This document shows, in pieces, positions 55,061-64,000 of a stretch of 64,000 nucleotides of DNA (its first letter is position 1; each line of letters starts with the position of its first letter). Below the pieces are notes generated by a model. The model ran no database searches. It was not told the DNA's origin and saw nothing but the letters and a program-made list of their open reading frames with translations. Location of the stretch: NCBI RefSeq assembly GCF_900411375.1, contig NZ_LS422984.1, positions 529,350 to 593,349 on the forward strand, written 5' to 3'. The translations under genes and the position numbers were made by a program. This DNA is from Lentilactobacillus raoultii (GTDB lineage Bacteria; Bacillota; Bacilli; Lactobacillales; Lactobacillaceae).

Positions 55061-55430
55061 CTAGTATGCTTTAAGCGCTGAGATTAAACATGGCTTGTGA
55101 CGGCCTTGATTAGTCCGTAAATTGTATTTAGTAGGTTTAATAACAAACGTGCATTTTGGATGGTTGGGAACTTGAAGTTCTGCGCCGTACAACTGATAAC
55201 AATGATGACCTAAAAGCTGATATCTGTAGTTAGTTAAACCATGTCCGAGCATCTTGTAAAAAAGTGGAGTGCTTAATTGCTCTAAGCTAGATAATTGCTG
55301 GCATCACTATGTCCGAAATGATGATACCAATTACCTTGGATCACCCCTGAAGTTCCCTTATGCCAACTGGTGTCTTGGGTATTCATTGGTTGGACAGTTT
55401 TTAAACCGTTTAGGGTTAAAACAGTGGTTC
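55061..55430 (-). pseudogene. Frameshifted remnant of a small secreted protein
   Basis: One frame reads TTVLTLNGLKTVQPMNTQDTS, then GVIQGNWYHHFGHSDASNYLA, and hits TAG. One base later, in the next frame, the sequence continues as LEQLSTPLFYKMLGHGLTNY to a natural end at 55061. Together they read as one Lactobacillus-type secreted protein (xxGNWYxx pattern) with a one-base frameshift. The upstream frame is closed by TGA near 55432, so the signal peptide is also lost. Confidence 0.6.
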
Positions 55431-55600
55431 AAATGATAATGTTTTGCTTTAACTTCGTCAGATTATATCTTTTTCGCACAATGCACATTTTCATTATACC
55501 GCCCTTTAAAGATGTTTGTTATTTTTGATGGTCGTATAATTTTATAATTTTATTTGATCTTTTTGATTTTTATATTCTCCTCTTATTTGAAATAATCGGT

Positions 55601-56533
55601 TTAGTTAGATCCATCGTCGTCGGGTGTGTAATCAGGATTATAAACTGTCGTGATTTCTTGGGGATCATTAGCGTGGGGATCAGGATTAACATAGTGATCA
55701 CTAACAAAGATAAAATTCATCACATTATAGACCATCCCATCCTTTACTACAGTATAGGCTGCAAAGTCTGTGTTAGATGGATCAAGTATATTCTCTTTAT
55801 GTCCCCAATCTAAGTCTGCATCATGATAATAATAATCATCAAAAATTTCTTTAGCAGTTTGATGGTTAGTTGAATATTGGTATCCTTGAGCTATATTTTC
55901 AGCGGCACCGTTGTTCGTGAGACCTGCTGCAATAGCTAATTGATCACATATTGCATTTCCTTCGGCATCATAATGGTCAAAATGCGTGATAATTTGGGTG
56001 GCACGAATTTTTGATACTTTTGTTTCTAGATCTGAGTTATAAACACATGGTGCAATGTTGTTTTTAACTCGAGCATCATTAACCAGCTTAAAGAAGTCTT
56101 GATCAATTGCATCAGCATTAAAGGTTTCATCTTTTGGTTTAGATGATTTTTTAGAGATCATCGTTGGTTTAGGCACTTTATGTAGATACCTTGAGTTAAT
56201 CCAGCCACGGTGAACACGATTACTGCTGACAACATAGTAATAGGTGCCTTGTTTTTTGGTACAAGAATTTTGAAGCCGTTCTTTTTTTGTGGCCACCCAA
56301 GTAGTCTTCTTAAAATGACTAATTTGACCATATTTCTTATCAAGACGTCGCGAGTATAGTACTCCTTTTGTGATTTTATAAGTGTGGTGATGGATGTTGG
56401 CACTACTTCTTACGATATATTTTGAGCTTCCTTGAACAGTGGTGGGATGGGAAACCATCCCTATTCCAAAAAGTACTGTTGCCACGAGCGGCACAAGATT
56501 AAATTGGCGATGAGTTAATATAGAATTTATCAT
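55601..56533 (-). CDS. Secreted CAP/SCP domain protein
   Basis: The 310-residue protein has a signal-peptide-like N-terminus (residues ~10-35). A ~100-residue SH3-like basic region follows (YIVRSSANIHHHTYKITKGVLYS, TYYYVVSSNRVHRGWINSRYL). The C-terminal CAP domain (PF00188, ~150-290) contains FKLVNDARVKNNIAP, ITHFDHYDAEG, GAAENIAQGYQY and WGHKENILDPSNTDF. CAP proteins are secreted and are proposed proteases or lipid/wall binders. The ribosome site AAGAAAGGA lies very close to ATG 56533, so the start is slightly uncertain. It ends in an acidic tail. Confidence 0.85.
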   Translation of the reverse strand: MINSILTHRQFNLVPLVATVLFGIGMVSHPTTVQGSSKYIVRSSANIHHHTYKITKGVLYSRRLDKKYGQISHFKKTTWVATKKERLQNSCTKKQGTYYYVVSSNRVHRGWINSRYLHKVPKPTMISKKSSKPKDETFNADAIDQDFFKLVNDARVKNNIAPCVYNSDLETKVSKIRATQIITHFDHYDAEGNAICDQLAIAAGLTNNGAAENIAQGYQYSTNHQTAKEIFDDYYYHDADLDWGHKENILDPSNTDFAAYTVVKDGMVYNVMNFIFVSDHYVNPDPHANDPQEITTVYNPDYTPDDDGSN

Positions 56534-56798
56534 TCCTTTCTTGATGATTCATTATTTATTAAGCATAACTCTCGTTTATGAGAAAATAAAGTTATTTCTA
56601 AGCATAATTATTAAATATGTTTTGCTTTCTTAGACAACGGGTCTAGCTTATGATCTAATCAAAGTGCAAAAATGCTGTTAAGCGAGTCACTGAGGATCAT
56701 CATTAGTATGATTTCCTGGGTTTGTACACAGAGTAAATAACTCATCATAATCATTACTTATTGAGAAGCCCATTTTGTATTGTCATTGATTTTGTTAG

Positions 56799-58058
56799 CT
56801 AAGATATAGTTTGCTTTGGTAACTCTGACAATTTCTGAATAGTCTGCACATAGCTATAAAGATCCAGCAAATTATCAGCAAAGTTATCAATAAAAACTGG
56901 GAAAGAAAAAGTTTGCTCACCAACTTGAGCATGACTTAAAATTTGATAAATCGTCATAACTTCATCTTCAGTTAAGATATGGGGTCGGGGTGTGATTACG
57001 GCACTATAGAAAGCATCGGGCTTATACATTTGAATGGCGTCAATTTTTGAAGTGAGTTTAGCTTTGTCGTTTGCGATCACAAGAATCGAAACAGGCTCAA
57101 TATCGATACCGGGAATTTGGGTTAAGATATTTTTGATCGCAAATCGATGCTGTTCCATTTGTTTGGTAACTTTATTATTTGATCTGTACCAATTATGACC
57201 GTCACTAGAGTAATTGATATTTCCATCATCTTGCAAGGTTATGTAATCAAAACTGTAATTTTTGATTTCCAAAATAAAAATGCCCTGCTGATTAATTAGG
57301 ACCATATCCATTTGATTTGTATTACGACTGGACTGATCGTCCCTTCCATAGTCAAAGGGAACGTTGTAATTAATTAGTCGCTTAGTTAAGTCACCCTGAT
57401 AAGCAATCGCCCTTTGAACTCTTTCTTCACCGTATCGGCCCTTTTCGCTTTTTTGAAATTGGGCTTCTAAATTGGTTAGCCCAGTGATTAGTGCTGGATT
57501 AATTGGCTGATTATTTTTAAAGGTTAGAGGGATCTCCGTATCCTTATTGATTTGAGAAAGAACATCTGAAAGGCTATTAAGACTTTTTATTAAATCAGAG
57601 ATAAATGATGTGTCGCGATCTTCGATATTTCTTTTCGTTAATGCTATATTCAATAGATCGAACTGTTGGCTAATCAAATGCCAGTATTGTGTTGGTGTTA
57701 GGTCAATAACTGAAGTTACCGGTTTTCTAAACTGGTAATTCATTAACTCATCAATATTGCTCAGGCCTATTTTTGATACGAGGTCTTGTAACCTCATTTG
57801 GATAAAAGCTTTCCGTTTTTTAATTTGTTTTGAGTCAATAACCATGAAAATTCCAATTAAAACCACCGCCGCAATTGCTAAATATATAACACCGTGGATG
57901 ATTAGTTGAAAACTGTAAAGCTTTCCTAAAATGAAAAATACAACCAGGATAGTAGCAATAGTTCCTACTACAGATCCTAAGTAAGTCCATACCAATGTTA
58001 AAAGGTATAAAATGATGGTTGCGATTATAAATAAAGCAATTAACGTAAATGTATCCAT
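56799..58058 (-). CDS. NERD domain membrane protein
   Basis: The 419-residue protein has two to three N-terminal membrane spans (TLIALFIIATIILYLLTLVW, LIIHGVIYLAIAAVVLIGIF), a coiled helical region, and then a NERD (nuclease-related, PF08378) domain at ~205-320: GRYGEERVQRAI, NQMDMVLINQQGIFILEIKNY, DGHNWYRSNNKVTKQMEQHRFAIKNIL. The D-x-V and E-I-K residues of the fold are present. NERD proteins have no settled role but are thought to process DNA or RNA. It is alone on the minus strand between surface genes. Confidence 0.8.
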   Translation of the reverse strand: MDTFTLIALFIIATIILYLLTLVWTYLGSVVGTIATILVVFFILGKLYSFQLIIHGVIYLAIAAVVLIGIFMVIDSKQIKKRKAFIQMRLQDLVSKIGLSNIDELMNYQFRKPVTSVIDLTPTQYWHLISQQFDLLNIALTKRNIEDRDTSFISDLIKSLNSLSDVLSQINKDTEIPLTFKNNQPINPALITGLTNLEAQFQKSEKGRYGEERVQRAIAYQGDLTKRLINYNVPFDYGRDDQSSRNTNQMDMVLINQQGIFILEIKNYSFDYITLQDDGNINYSSDGHNWYRSNNKVTKQMEQHRFAIKNILTQIPGIDIEPVSILVIANDKAKLTSKIDAIQMYKPDAFYSAVITPRPHILTEDEVMTIYQILSHAQVGEQTFSFPVFIDNFADNLLDLYSYVQTIQKLSELPKQTIS

Positions 58059-58353
58059 TGGGTTGCAAACCTCTATTCAATCTATTTTTAATGTGATTAT
58101 TGTCAAGCTAAGTGGTTGTATTTAAAATTTCTTCCAATCTTTATATTATCAGCTTTACTGATTTGTTTTAATAATATCACTAAATAGAACGAGTTGGAAC
58201 TCTTTCTCTAAAAATGGAAATGGTTAATACCAGTAGTACTTTGTGCCAATACTGACTACTAGATTTTTGATTATTTTGTAACACTGGTTATGGTATACTT
58301 TGTGTGGTATCAATCGCTTTCATTATTACAAAAATATTATCGGAGGGGATTTC

Positions 58354-60342
58354 ATGAATAAACAACTTAAGTGGCTTATTATGTCCGCTGTTTTTGCGGT
58401 GCTATTGTTTATTGGTTTTAATGGGGGAATAACCGCAAAGGCTTACACAACTAGTGGCCCTTTCTATAACAGTAGTTCTGCTACTGATAAGGAAACTCAA
58501 TACGGAGATGTTTCATTTACAAGCTATTTTGAAACGAAAGATGGTAAAAGTAGCTTTGCAAATGATAACACGCCAACGCCACGTACTTTGATTGATCCGA
58601 CAAAACAACCAGTTGGTTCAACAATAGATTTGGTTGTAACAATGACCAATAATGGTACTAATGCTGAAAAAATAACTCGAAGTGTCACTTTTGCGAAGCC
58701 TGCTACACCATACAATTCAATGCAAATCGTACTTGCAAAGAATAATAGTGGAACATTTCAGGATGTCATAAAAGATGCAACGACGGATGCTTCTGGGTTT
58801 ACTGTGACGTATAATAGCAAAACTTACGACGATGTTAAAACCGATCCAGATAGTGTTGATGAACTCGACTTTAGTGGGTCGATTGCGCCTAAAGCAACTG
58901 TAACCTATAAGATTCCGGTTCAGATCAAAGAGTATCTAGCCCCTGCCACTTCAGCAACTGAGAATATTACGTTAGTCGACCCTAATGTGTTAGACGATTC
59001 AATTGGGGGGTATCGTTTTAATGATTACTTTGGTTTACTGAGTGATTGGCTTTATTTGCTTGATGGCCAAACACCAGACGCACCAAAAGCTATTCAACTT
59101 AATTTCGCTGGAAAAGCCAAAAGTTCAGTTCCAGTATATCCGACCAGTGTTAAAAACTATGCTGTGACAGAAGATTCAAGTGGAAATTATAGTTTTGACC
59201 CAACTGACTTTGGGTTGCCGGCAGATCAAAAAGACAAGACCTCTGTAGTCGAAATTTTAGGTGGTCCTGAGGATTCGAATCTCAAACTCAATTCGCCGCT
59301 TCACGCTTATGGAAGTGAGGTAACTAATTTTTTAGGAAATCAGATTGCTACGGGCCCACTTTATGGATTTGGAAATCTTAAAGTTGCTCAATATTTAGCG
59401 ATGTTACACCAGCCGAGTGCTAACGGCGAAATCTCTAATAGAGTGGTCTTCTTTGAAGTTTTAAAAAATGATGCGCCTAAAATTACAGGACAGGACGCAA
59501 CTGTGGATCAGAATACCGCAATTACCGCAAAAACGTTCAAGGCATCCCCAGATGATGCAACTGTTAACGTTTTAGATAGTAACGACAATTCGGTAAGTTT
59601 GTCGGATAAGGGAACTCTCCCAGCTGGGAATTACACGGTTTGGTTAACCAAAGAGGGAGATGTTTCTAAGAAAGTCAACCTTACCGTTAAAAGTGTGCCA
59701 ACGCCGCCAACACCAAATCCTAATACAGGTAACACAACCTCTGGAACGACTGTCACGCCGATAACCAATACTTCGTCATCGTCAACGACTGTCAGTTCAA
59801 GTAGTTCTTCATCATCAAGCACATCCAAGCCAAGCACTTCTACACAGACAAGTGCTAGTAAAGTTGCGGTAAAAGGAGAAGTGGTTTATGCTACTAAGAA
59901 GATTGGCCTGTATAAAGGGACTCACTTTACCAAAGCCAATCGGCTAACTTGGTACCCTAAGCAAAAGCGTGTTAATCGGCCGATGTTTGTAGTCACAGGA
60001 TACAAACGTGCCGCAAATGGTGCTATGAGGTATAAGGTACGTGATGTTAACCACGGTCGTAAAACTTTAGGCAAAAAGGGTTATATTACGGCTAGTCAGA
60101 AATATGTGGTACCAGTTTACTATGCCAGCGTCCCTAAAGCTAAGAAGATTATCGTGATCTCAACTAAGGGTGTTAATGCTTATAAGTCAGCTAATCTATC
60201 TGGCAAAGTTAAACACTACAAGAAAGGCGCTCATTTGACTGTTAAGAAATTGGTTAAACATAATTTGACAACTCGTTATCAATTAAGCAATGGTAAGTAC
60301 GTCACTGCTAATAAGAAATTAGTGATTGCTGGTAATCATTAA
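58354..60342 (+). CDS. Secreted surface protein with DUF5776 tail
   Basis: ATG 58354 follows GGAGGGGATTTC and starts a signal peptide (MNKQLKWLIMSAVFAVLLFI, ending near TAKAYT); the upstream extension to 58300 lacks a ribosome site. The 662-residue protein has a large N-terminal beta-rich region (LDFSGSIAPKATVTYKIPVQI), an Ig-like stretch (~385-465: PKITGQDATVDQNTAI), a Thr/Ser linker and DUF5776 (~515-662). The start of its mature part (VSFTSYFETKDGKSSFAND) parallels that of the divergent-evolving neighbour at 60594 (FTSWISLDDKKSNY), so they may be distant paralogues. The ligand is unknown. Confidence 0.85.
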   Translation: MNKQLKWLIMSAVFAVLLFIGFNGGITAKAYTTSGPFYNSSSATDKETQYGDVSFTSYFETKDGKSSFANDNTPTPRTLIDPTKQPVGSTIDLVVTMTNNGTNAEKITRSVTFAKPATPYNSMQIVLAKNNSGTFQDVIKDATTDASGFTVTYNSKTYDDVKTDPDSVDELDFSGSIAPKATVTYKIPVQIKEYLAPATSATENITLVDPNVLDDSIGGYRFNDYFGLLSDWLYLLDGQTPDAPKAIQLNFAGKAKSSVPVYPTSVKNYAVTEDSSGNYSFDPTDFGLPADQKDKTSVVEILGGPEDSNLKLNSPLHAYGSEVTNFLGNQIATGPLYGFGNLKVAQYLAMLHQPSANGEISNRVVFFEVLKNDAPKITGQDATVDQNTAITAKTFKASPDDATVNVLDSNDNSVSLSDKGTLPAGNYTVWLTKEGDVSKKVNLTVKSVPTPPTPNPNTGNTTSGTTVTPITNTSSSSTTVSSSSSSSSSTSKPSTSTQTSASKVAVKGEVVYATKKIGLYKGTHFTKANRLTWYPKQKRVNRPMFVVTGYKRAANGAMRYKVRDVNHGRKTLGKKGYITASQKYVVPVYYASVPKAKKIIVISTKGVNAYKSANLSGKVKHYKKGAHLTVKKLVKHNLTTRYQLSNGKYVTANKKLVIAGNH

Positions 60343-60421
60343 AAATTAATTCTTGATTGCAGATCGCGCAGTTTTGACAGAAGAGAATGAAAATATAAGC
60401 TCGGAATTTTAAACTGCATCT

Positions 60422-60481
60422 AAAAAAGGAATCCCATGTAATCAGCATCTCAATATGCTGATTACATGGGATTCCTTTTTT
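60422..60481. terminator. Very strong bidirectional terminator
   Basis: A 27-bp perfect stem (60422-60448 with 60455-60481) with a 6-base loop, bounded by AAAAAA and TTTTTT. It separates two convergent surface protein genes. Confidence 0.9.
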
Positions 60482-60593
60482 TATAACCGTTTTTGGATCT
60501 TTGCGTCAACCTTTTTTGATCTATAAATTAATGAAGGGAGATTGGCACAGCTGGTAAAGAAGATGAATTACAACAGAACTTTCAGTTGAATTC

Positions 60594-62696
60594 TTAGTAA
60601 TTTCCTTGAATCACTAATTTCTTGTTGGCCGTGACATACCGACCGTTACTCAGTTGATATCGGGTTGTTAAGTTACGTTTAACAATCTTTTTAACAGTTA
60701 ATCGAGTACTCTTTTTATAATGCTTAATCTTTTTAGTTAAGTTAAGATTTCGGTAAGCATTAATACCTTTTTTGGCAATCACAGTGATCTTTTTATTCTT
60801 TGGCATGGTTCTGTAATAAACATTGACGACGTATCTTTGATTAGCGGTAATATACCCAACTTTGTTAGCGGTTTTCTTACCGTAGTTAACGTCACGAACC
60901 TTGTAACGAAGTGCGCCATTATTAGATCGAGCATAACCAATAACTACAAACATTGGGCGATTGGTTCGTTTAGTCTTAGGATACGAAGCAATTCGCTGTG
61001 ATTTTTTGAAAGTTGCGTTCTTGTACATGTAGATCGGCTTTATAGCATAAACGGCAGCACCCTTAACTGCAGCCGTATCTGGAACAGTGGCGTGTATACT
61101 GCTGGTTGAAGTTGATGTGTTATCAGAGGTGGATGTTGATGAATTGGAACTTCCATTTTGACTGCTTGATGTGGTATTTGTGGTTGCTGATGGTGTGGAT
61201 GCACCACCACCGTTTGATGAGCTTCCAGGAATTATTACGTGAATAATCTTTTTTATTGTTCGAGTTTCTTTATTTGAATAAGTAAATTTGAGAGTGTACG
61301 TTACATCAAAAGAACCGGCATAGCTGGTGTTTAATGTTCCATCAGCATTCAATGGTCGCGAACTTTCAATTGTTAGATCCGGTTTTTCATTAGCAGGAAA
61401 TGCCTTTTGCTCCATGGCTTCTGGATTCCAGATGGTTACATTGCTCTTTGGGTCCCATTTTGCACCCTGTGAAAGTGTGAGTTGGTCTTGGTCATTAATG
61501 CCTTTAACATCAATTACCTTAATAAGTTGAAGATTGATGCCGCCAATTCCGTCTTTATTCATCCATTGACTACCACCGCTATTAGCAGTTGTCGCAGCTT
61601 CACCAGAGTAATTCCATGCATAACGTTGCAGGAAACTCCCATTAGAAACAGGGACACCATAGCCATTGTTTTGAATAGTTTGAATCCAATCATTTCCATT
61701 AGCGTCTTTTAGTTTAGGAAAGTTAACATACATGTAACCGCCGCTAAATAAGTAAGGGAAATCGTTATTTGTTGCGTTATAGGAGGCATCAAAGTTATTT
61801 ATAACAATGTCTTCAGGTTTAATAATTGGCATCAAATTCTGAATGTCAGCAGCTCGATAATAATTAGTGCCACTTCGATAAGTTACTAGATATCGATTCT
61901 TACCGTTTATGCCAAATTGATTATTAGCGTTTGTGCCTTGGGCGAATCGAAAAATAGCGTTGTGGTAGCCCCAGTTTTGATCAACAGTGGATAATTCAAA
62001 AGTAGGATCTGACCCGGACGCTCCATTGAAGCTAACTGTGTTAGGATTTTCTAATTTTAATGGAATATCTAGCTGATAATAGCTACCTCTATTTAGAGTT
62101 CCTTGAACTCTAATTGCTCGAAGGTTTTCCCAATCGGTAGCAGTCCAGGATTTAGTTCCTTCTTCAGAGGTGTAATTCATATCTTTATCAGCGTATGTTG
62201 TAGTCAAACCAGAGGACGTACTGCCCTCTGTGGGGGTAACAGTACCATTCCCCCGGTACACGACAACGGGAGAAGTGGCAGTTGTTGAAATGTTTCTCGG
62301 ATAAAATAATGGTAACCCGAACGAAACAAAAAGCGGCATTGGGTCCTTTGAATCGTTTTCTATCCTAATATGTTCATATAGGGATGAAGGATTCTTTTTG
62401 TAACTGTCCAAGTTAAGGATAGAGCTAGTGGTGCCGTTTGCTTTTGAACCTACATAATTTGATTTTTTGTCATCTAAACTAATCCAAGAAGTAAATTTCT
62501 GGTTAGTGTCACCATTTGAATTTGTAACAAAATCCCTTTGTGGCGTTACCCCATTATAAACGCTTGGAACGCTTGTATCTGCTGAATCGCTGGCTGCACT
62601 TGCGTTAATTGCAACAATTCCAGTTACAAGAAAAGTTATTGAGAATAAAGCCAACTTAAACACGTTCAAAAATCTTTGGTGAATTTTTACATCCAT
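60594..62696 (-). CDS. Secreted surface protein with DUF5776 tail
   Basis: The 700-residue protein starts at ATG 62696 behind GAGGAGTGATTAATTT. The signal peptide is residues 1-34 (LALFSITFLVTGIVAINASA). Residues ~40-420 are a beta-rich region of unknown family (YYQLDIPLKLENPNTVSFNG, YRSGTNYYRAADIQNLMP). An Ig-like fold lies at ~420-480 (DLTIESSRPLNADG, DVTYTLKFTYSNKE). A Ser/Thr linker with GGGAST follows, then DUF5776 (~550-700). It is convergent with the 58354 gene; both may be wall-bound adhesins. The tail is closest to those of the LRR proteins at 10968 and 13041. Confidence 0.85.
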   Translation of the reverse strand: MDVKIHQRFLNVFKLALFSITFLVTGIVAINASAASDSADTSVPSVYNGVTPQRDFVTNSNGDTNQKFTSWISLDDKKSNYVGSKANGTTSSILNLDSYKKNPSSLYEHIRIENDSKDPMPLFVSFGLPLFYPRNISTTATSPVVVYRGNGTVTPTEGSTSSGLTTTYADKDMNYTSEEGTKSWTATDWENLRAIRVQGTLNRGSYYQLDIPLKLENPNTVSFNGASGSDPTFELSTVDQNWGYHNAIFRFAQGTNANNQFGINGKNRYLVTYRSGTNYYRAADIQNLMPIIKPEDIVINNFDASYNATNNDFPYLFSGGYMYVNFPKLKDANGNDWIQTIQNNGYGVPVSNGSFLQRYAWNYSGEAATTANSGGSQWMNKDGIGGINLQLIKVIDVKGINDQDQLTLSQGAKWDPKSNVTIWNPEAMEQKAFPANEKPDLTIESSRPLNADGTLNTSYAGSFDVTYTLKFTYSNKETRTIKKIIHVIIPGSSSNGGGASTPSATTNTTSSSQNGSSNSSTSTSDNTSTSTSSIHATVPDTAAVKGAAVYAIKPIYMYKNATFKKSQRIASYPKTKRTNRPMFVVIGYARSNNGALRYKVRDVNYGKKTANKVGYITANQRYVVNVYYRTMPKNKKITVIAKKGINAYRNLNLTKKIKHYKKSTRLTVKKIVKRNLTTRYQLSNGRYVTANKKLVIQGNY

Positions 62697-63148
62697 AAAT
62701 TAATCACTCCTCATATTTTTTATCCCTCAAAGTTATTTTACATCAAATGAATAAGACATTACATATAAGTAAGCATAAAATTCTCTTTCATTTTTAAATG
62801 AACATTAAAATGATAAATTATTGTTGCAATTGGTGTAATTCTGGATAACTCAAGTGGGGCATTGATCTTAGTTTTTTTGAAAATTAATTAGCCCGAAATG
62901 TAATGAATTTTGTATTTTAAAGTTATATTATTCTCAAAGTGATATAAATTATATAATCTTTAAAACATATTGCTTGAGCTTAATTGACATCAAGACTACA
63001 CTTATATGCGTAGAGGATCATTTGAACGCCAATTCTGATTAATTAATAGTTAATTTACTTGACCCTCACCAAGTTAATGGCCATTGATTAACCCGAAAAT
63101 CAGTCTAATGGGTAAGTTTGATTGAATTAAATAGAATTGGGGTCTTTT
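62697..63148. other. AT-rich intergenic region between divergent surface genes
   Basis: No gene. It must hold promoters for both neighbours; TATAATCTTT near 62952 and TTATATTATT near 62923 are possible -10 boxes. Nothing more can be supported. Confidence 0.35.
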
Positions 63149-64000
63149 ATGGAAAATCGTCATTATTTTCACGTTGTTGCTAAGGCTAAAAAGCGGGTTG
63201 TCTGGTTATCCGTGGTTGGTCTAATGGCTGGCCTGGCGATTGGCACGTCGGTCGCTGCCGAAAGTTCACCAAGTGATCAAGGTGATGCTCAAGCAAGTCG
63301 TTCGTTAGTCCCAACACCACCATCAGTTAAATCACCGACAGCTGGTCAAACTACTCAGCCAGCTGTTAAAGCAGACGGCATGTTGGAGATTAAATGGGGC
63401 ACTTGTCCACTTAGCCTGAAAGATGGGATTTTAACCATTCATGCTGGTGAAATGGCTCCCAGGACCTGGGATGATCCAGGGAATCCACTCAACTCATTGC
63501 TTTGGAGCGGCTGGGTAACGGGCATCCATGTTGAAAAGGGCGTTATTTTACCAGCTGATGCTTCTTATTTGTTTGGTGGCTTGCCGGTTTCGTCAATTAT
63601 CTTTAATGAAGGAATTGACACGTCTCGAGTTACCAACATGACTGAGATGTTTGCTTATGATCCAAAATTAGTCTCATTGGATTTAGGCCATTTTAATACT
63701 CGTCAAGTCACGACAATGTACTTGATGTTTTTTGGCGATTCTTCGTTGACGTCACTTAACGTTTCAAGTTTCGAGACGCAAAACGTCAAGAAAACGGCAT
63801 TGATGTTTGCTGGGGATACTAAATTAGAATCCTTGGATCTAAGCCATTTTGACACCCGTCAAGCGGCTGCTGAAGATCGGGGGACTTACGGAATGCTGGG
63901 ATTCACCACCCAAACACTTGAAAGCTTGTGGAAAGTAAAAGTTGGTCCCAACACGGTCATTAGCAACAAGCGCCCAATCGGTGTCTTAGGAATTCCGGGA
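63149..64000 (+). CDS. BspA-type (DUF285) leucine-rich surface protein, 3' end outside window
   Basis: ATG 63149 starts a frame open to the right edge (284 codons). The signal peptide (AKAKKRVVWLSVVGLMAGLAIG, ending SVAAES) is followed by a Ser/Pro/Thr stretch, then ILTIHAGEM and DUF285-type repeats: FNEGIDTSRVTNMTEMFAYD, LVSLDLGHFNTRQVTTMYLM, LTSLNVSSFETQNVKKTALM, LESLDLSHFDTRQA. Such proteins are adhesins in many Firmicutes. The ribosome site is weak (TTGGGG). A DUF5776 or other wall-binding tail would be expected beyond the window. Confidence 0.85.
   Translation, partial: MENRHYFHVVAKAKKRVVWLSVVGLMAGLAIGTSVAAESSPSDQGDAQASRSLVPTPPSVKSPTAGQTTQPAVKADGMLEIKWGTCPLSLKDGILTIHAGEMAPRTWDDPGNPLNSLLWSGWVTGIHVEKGVILPADASYLFGGLPVSSIIFNEGIDTSRVTNMTEMFAYDPKLVSLDLGHFNTRQVTTMYLMFFGDSSLTSLNVSSFETQNVKKTALMFAGDTKLESLDLSHFDTRQAAAEDRGTYGMLGFTTQTLESLWKVKVGPNTVISNKRPIGVLGIPG

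Noticed and set aside
63149-63240. Accessory Sec (KxYKxGKxW) signal in the last surface protein
   Set aside because: AKAKKRVVW keeps only part of the motif, and there is no SRR region in the visible part, so normal Sec export is more likely.

Overview
The window looks like the chromosome of a member of the Lactobacillaceae, most likely a heterofermentative Lentilactobacillus or a close relative. The reasons are low-to-moderate GC, AGGAGG-type ribosome binding sites, frequent TTG/GTG starts, CcpA cre boxes, KxYKxGKxW-type signal peptides and many surface proteins ending in the basic DUF5776-type module. The species is inferred, not proven.

Layout. (1) 1-10 kb is an accessory and defence region: an S-layer-type (SLAP) remnant, a decayed IS5-family element, a reverse transcriptase with intact catalytic motifs that looks like an antiphage (DRT/Abi) RT, a convergent Mrr-type endonuclease, a secreted serine beta-lactamase-like hydrolase behind an inverted repeat covering its ribosome binding site, and an Abi_2/HEPN protein. 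(2) 10-15.6 kb holds two tandem leucine-rich-repeat DUF5776 surface proteins, three copies of a ~97 bp intergenic element ending in a terminator, and a ComK-like gene with a nonsense codon at codon 6. (3) 16.4-27.5 kb is an accessory Sec locus (secA2, secY2, asp1, asp2, asp3, gtfA, gtfB, an asp4-like gene and a regulator). secA2 is out of frame at a run of nine G residues, and GtfB lacks its C-terminal half. (4) 28.5-42.1 kb holds the predicted cargo, a 2449-residue serine-rich-repeat glycoprotein that ends in DUF5776 instead of LPxTG, then a secreted clan GH-A glycosidase and an LRR-MucBP protein, both also ending in DUF5776.

(5) 42.3-53.5 kb is a catabolic island: an MFS transporter, an alpha/beta hydrolase, a PucR-type regulator, a natural fusion of the AllF (FdrA) and AllG (YlbE) oxamate carbamoyltransferase subunits, AllH (DUF2877), carbamate kinase, a DUF1097 membrane protein and a cytosine-deaminase-like amidohydrolase whose canonical metal-binding Asp is Asn. 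cre boxes lie in all three promoter regions. The predicted logic is import, ring opening to a carbamoyl (ureido) compound, phosphorolysis to carbamoyl phosphate, then ATP formation by carbamate kinase. (6) 53.8-64 kb holds secreted and envelope genes (small secreted protein, DUF1643, a frameshifted secreted-protein remnant, CAP domain, NERD domain), two more DUF5776 surface proteins and a BspA/DUF285-type protein that runs off the right edge.

Overall this is a surface and defence accessory region around one glycoprotein export system, plus one catabolic operon cluster. The strongest candidates for something undescribed are the possible G-tract ON/OFF switch in secA2, the accessory-Sec glycoprotein with a DUF5776 tail, and the fused AllF-AllG enzyme paired with an atypical amidohydrolase. 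No tRNA, rRNA or CRISPR array was recognised.
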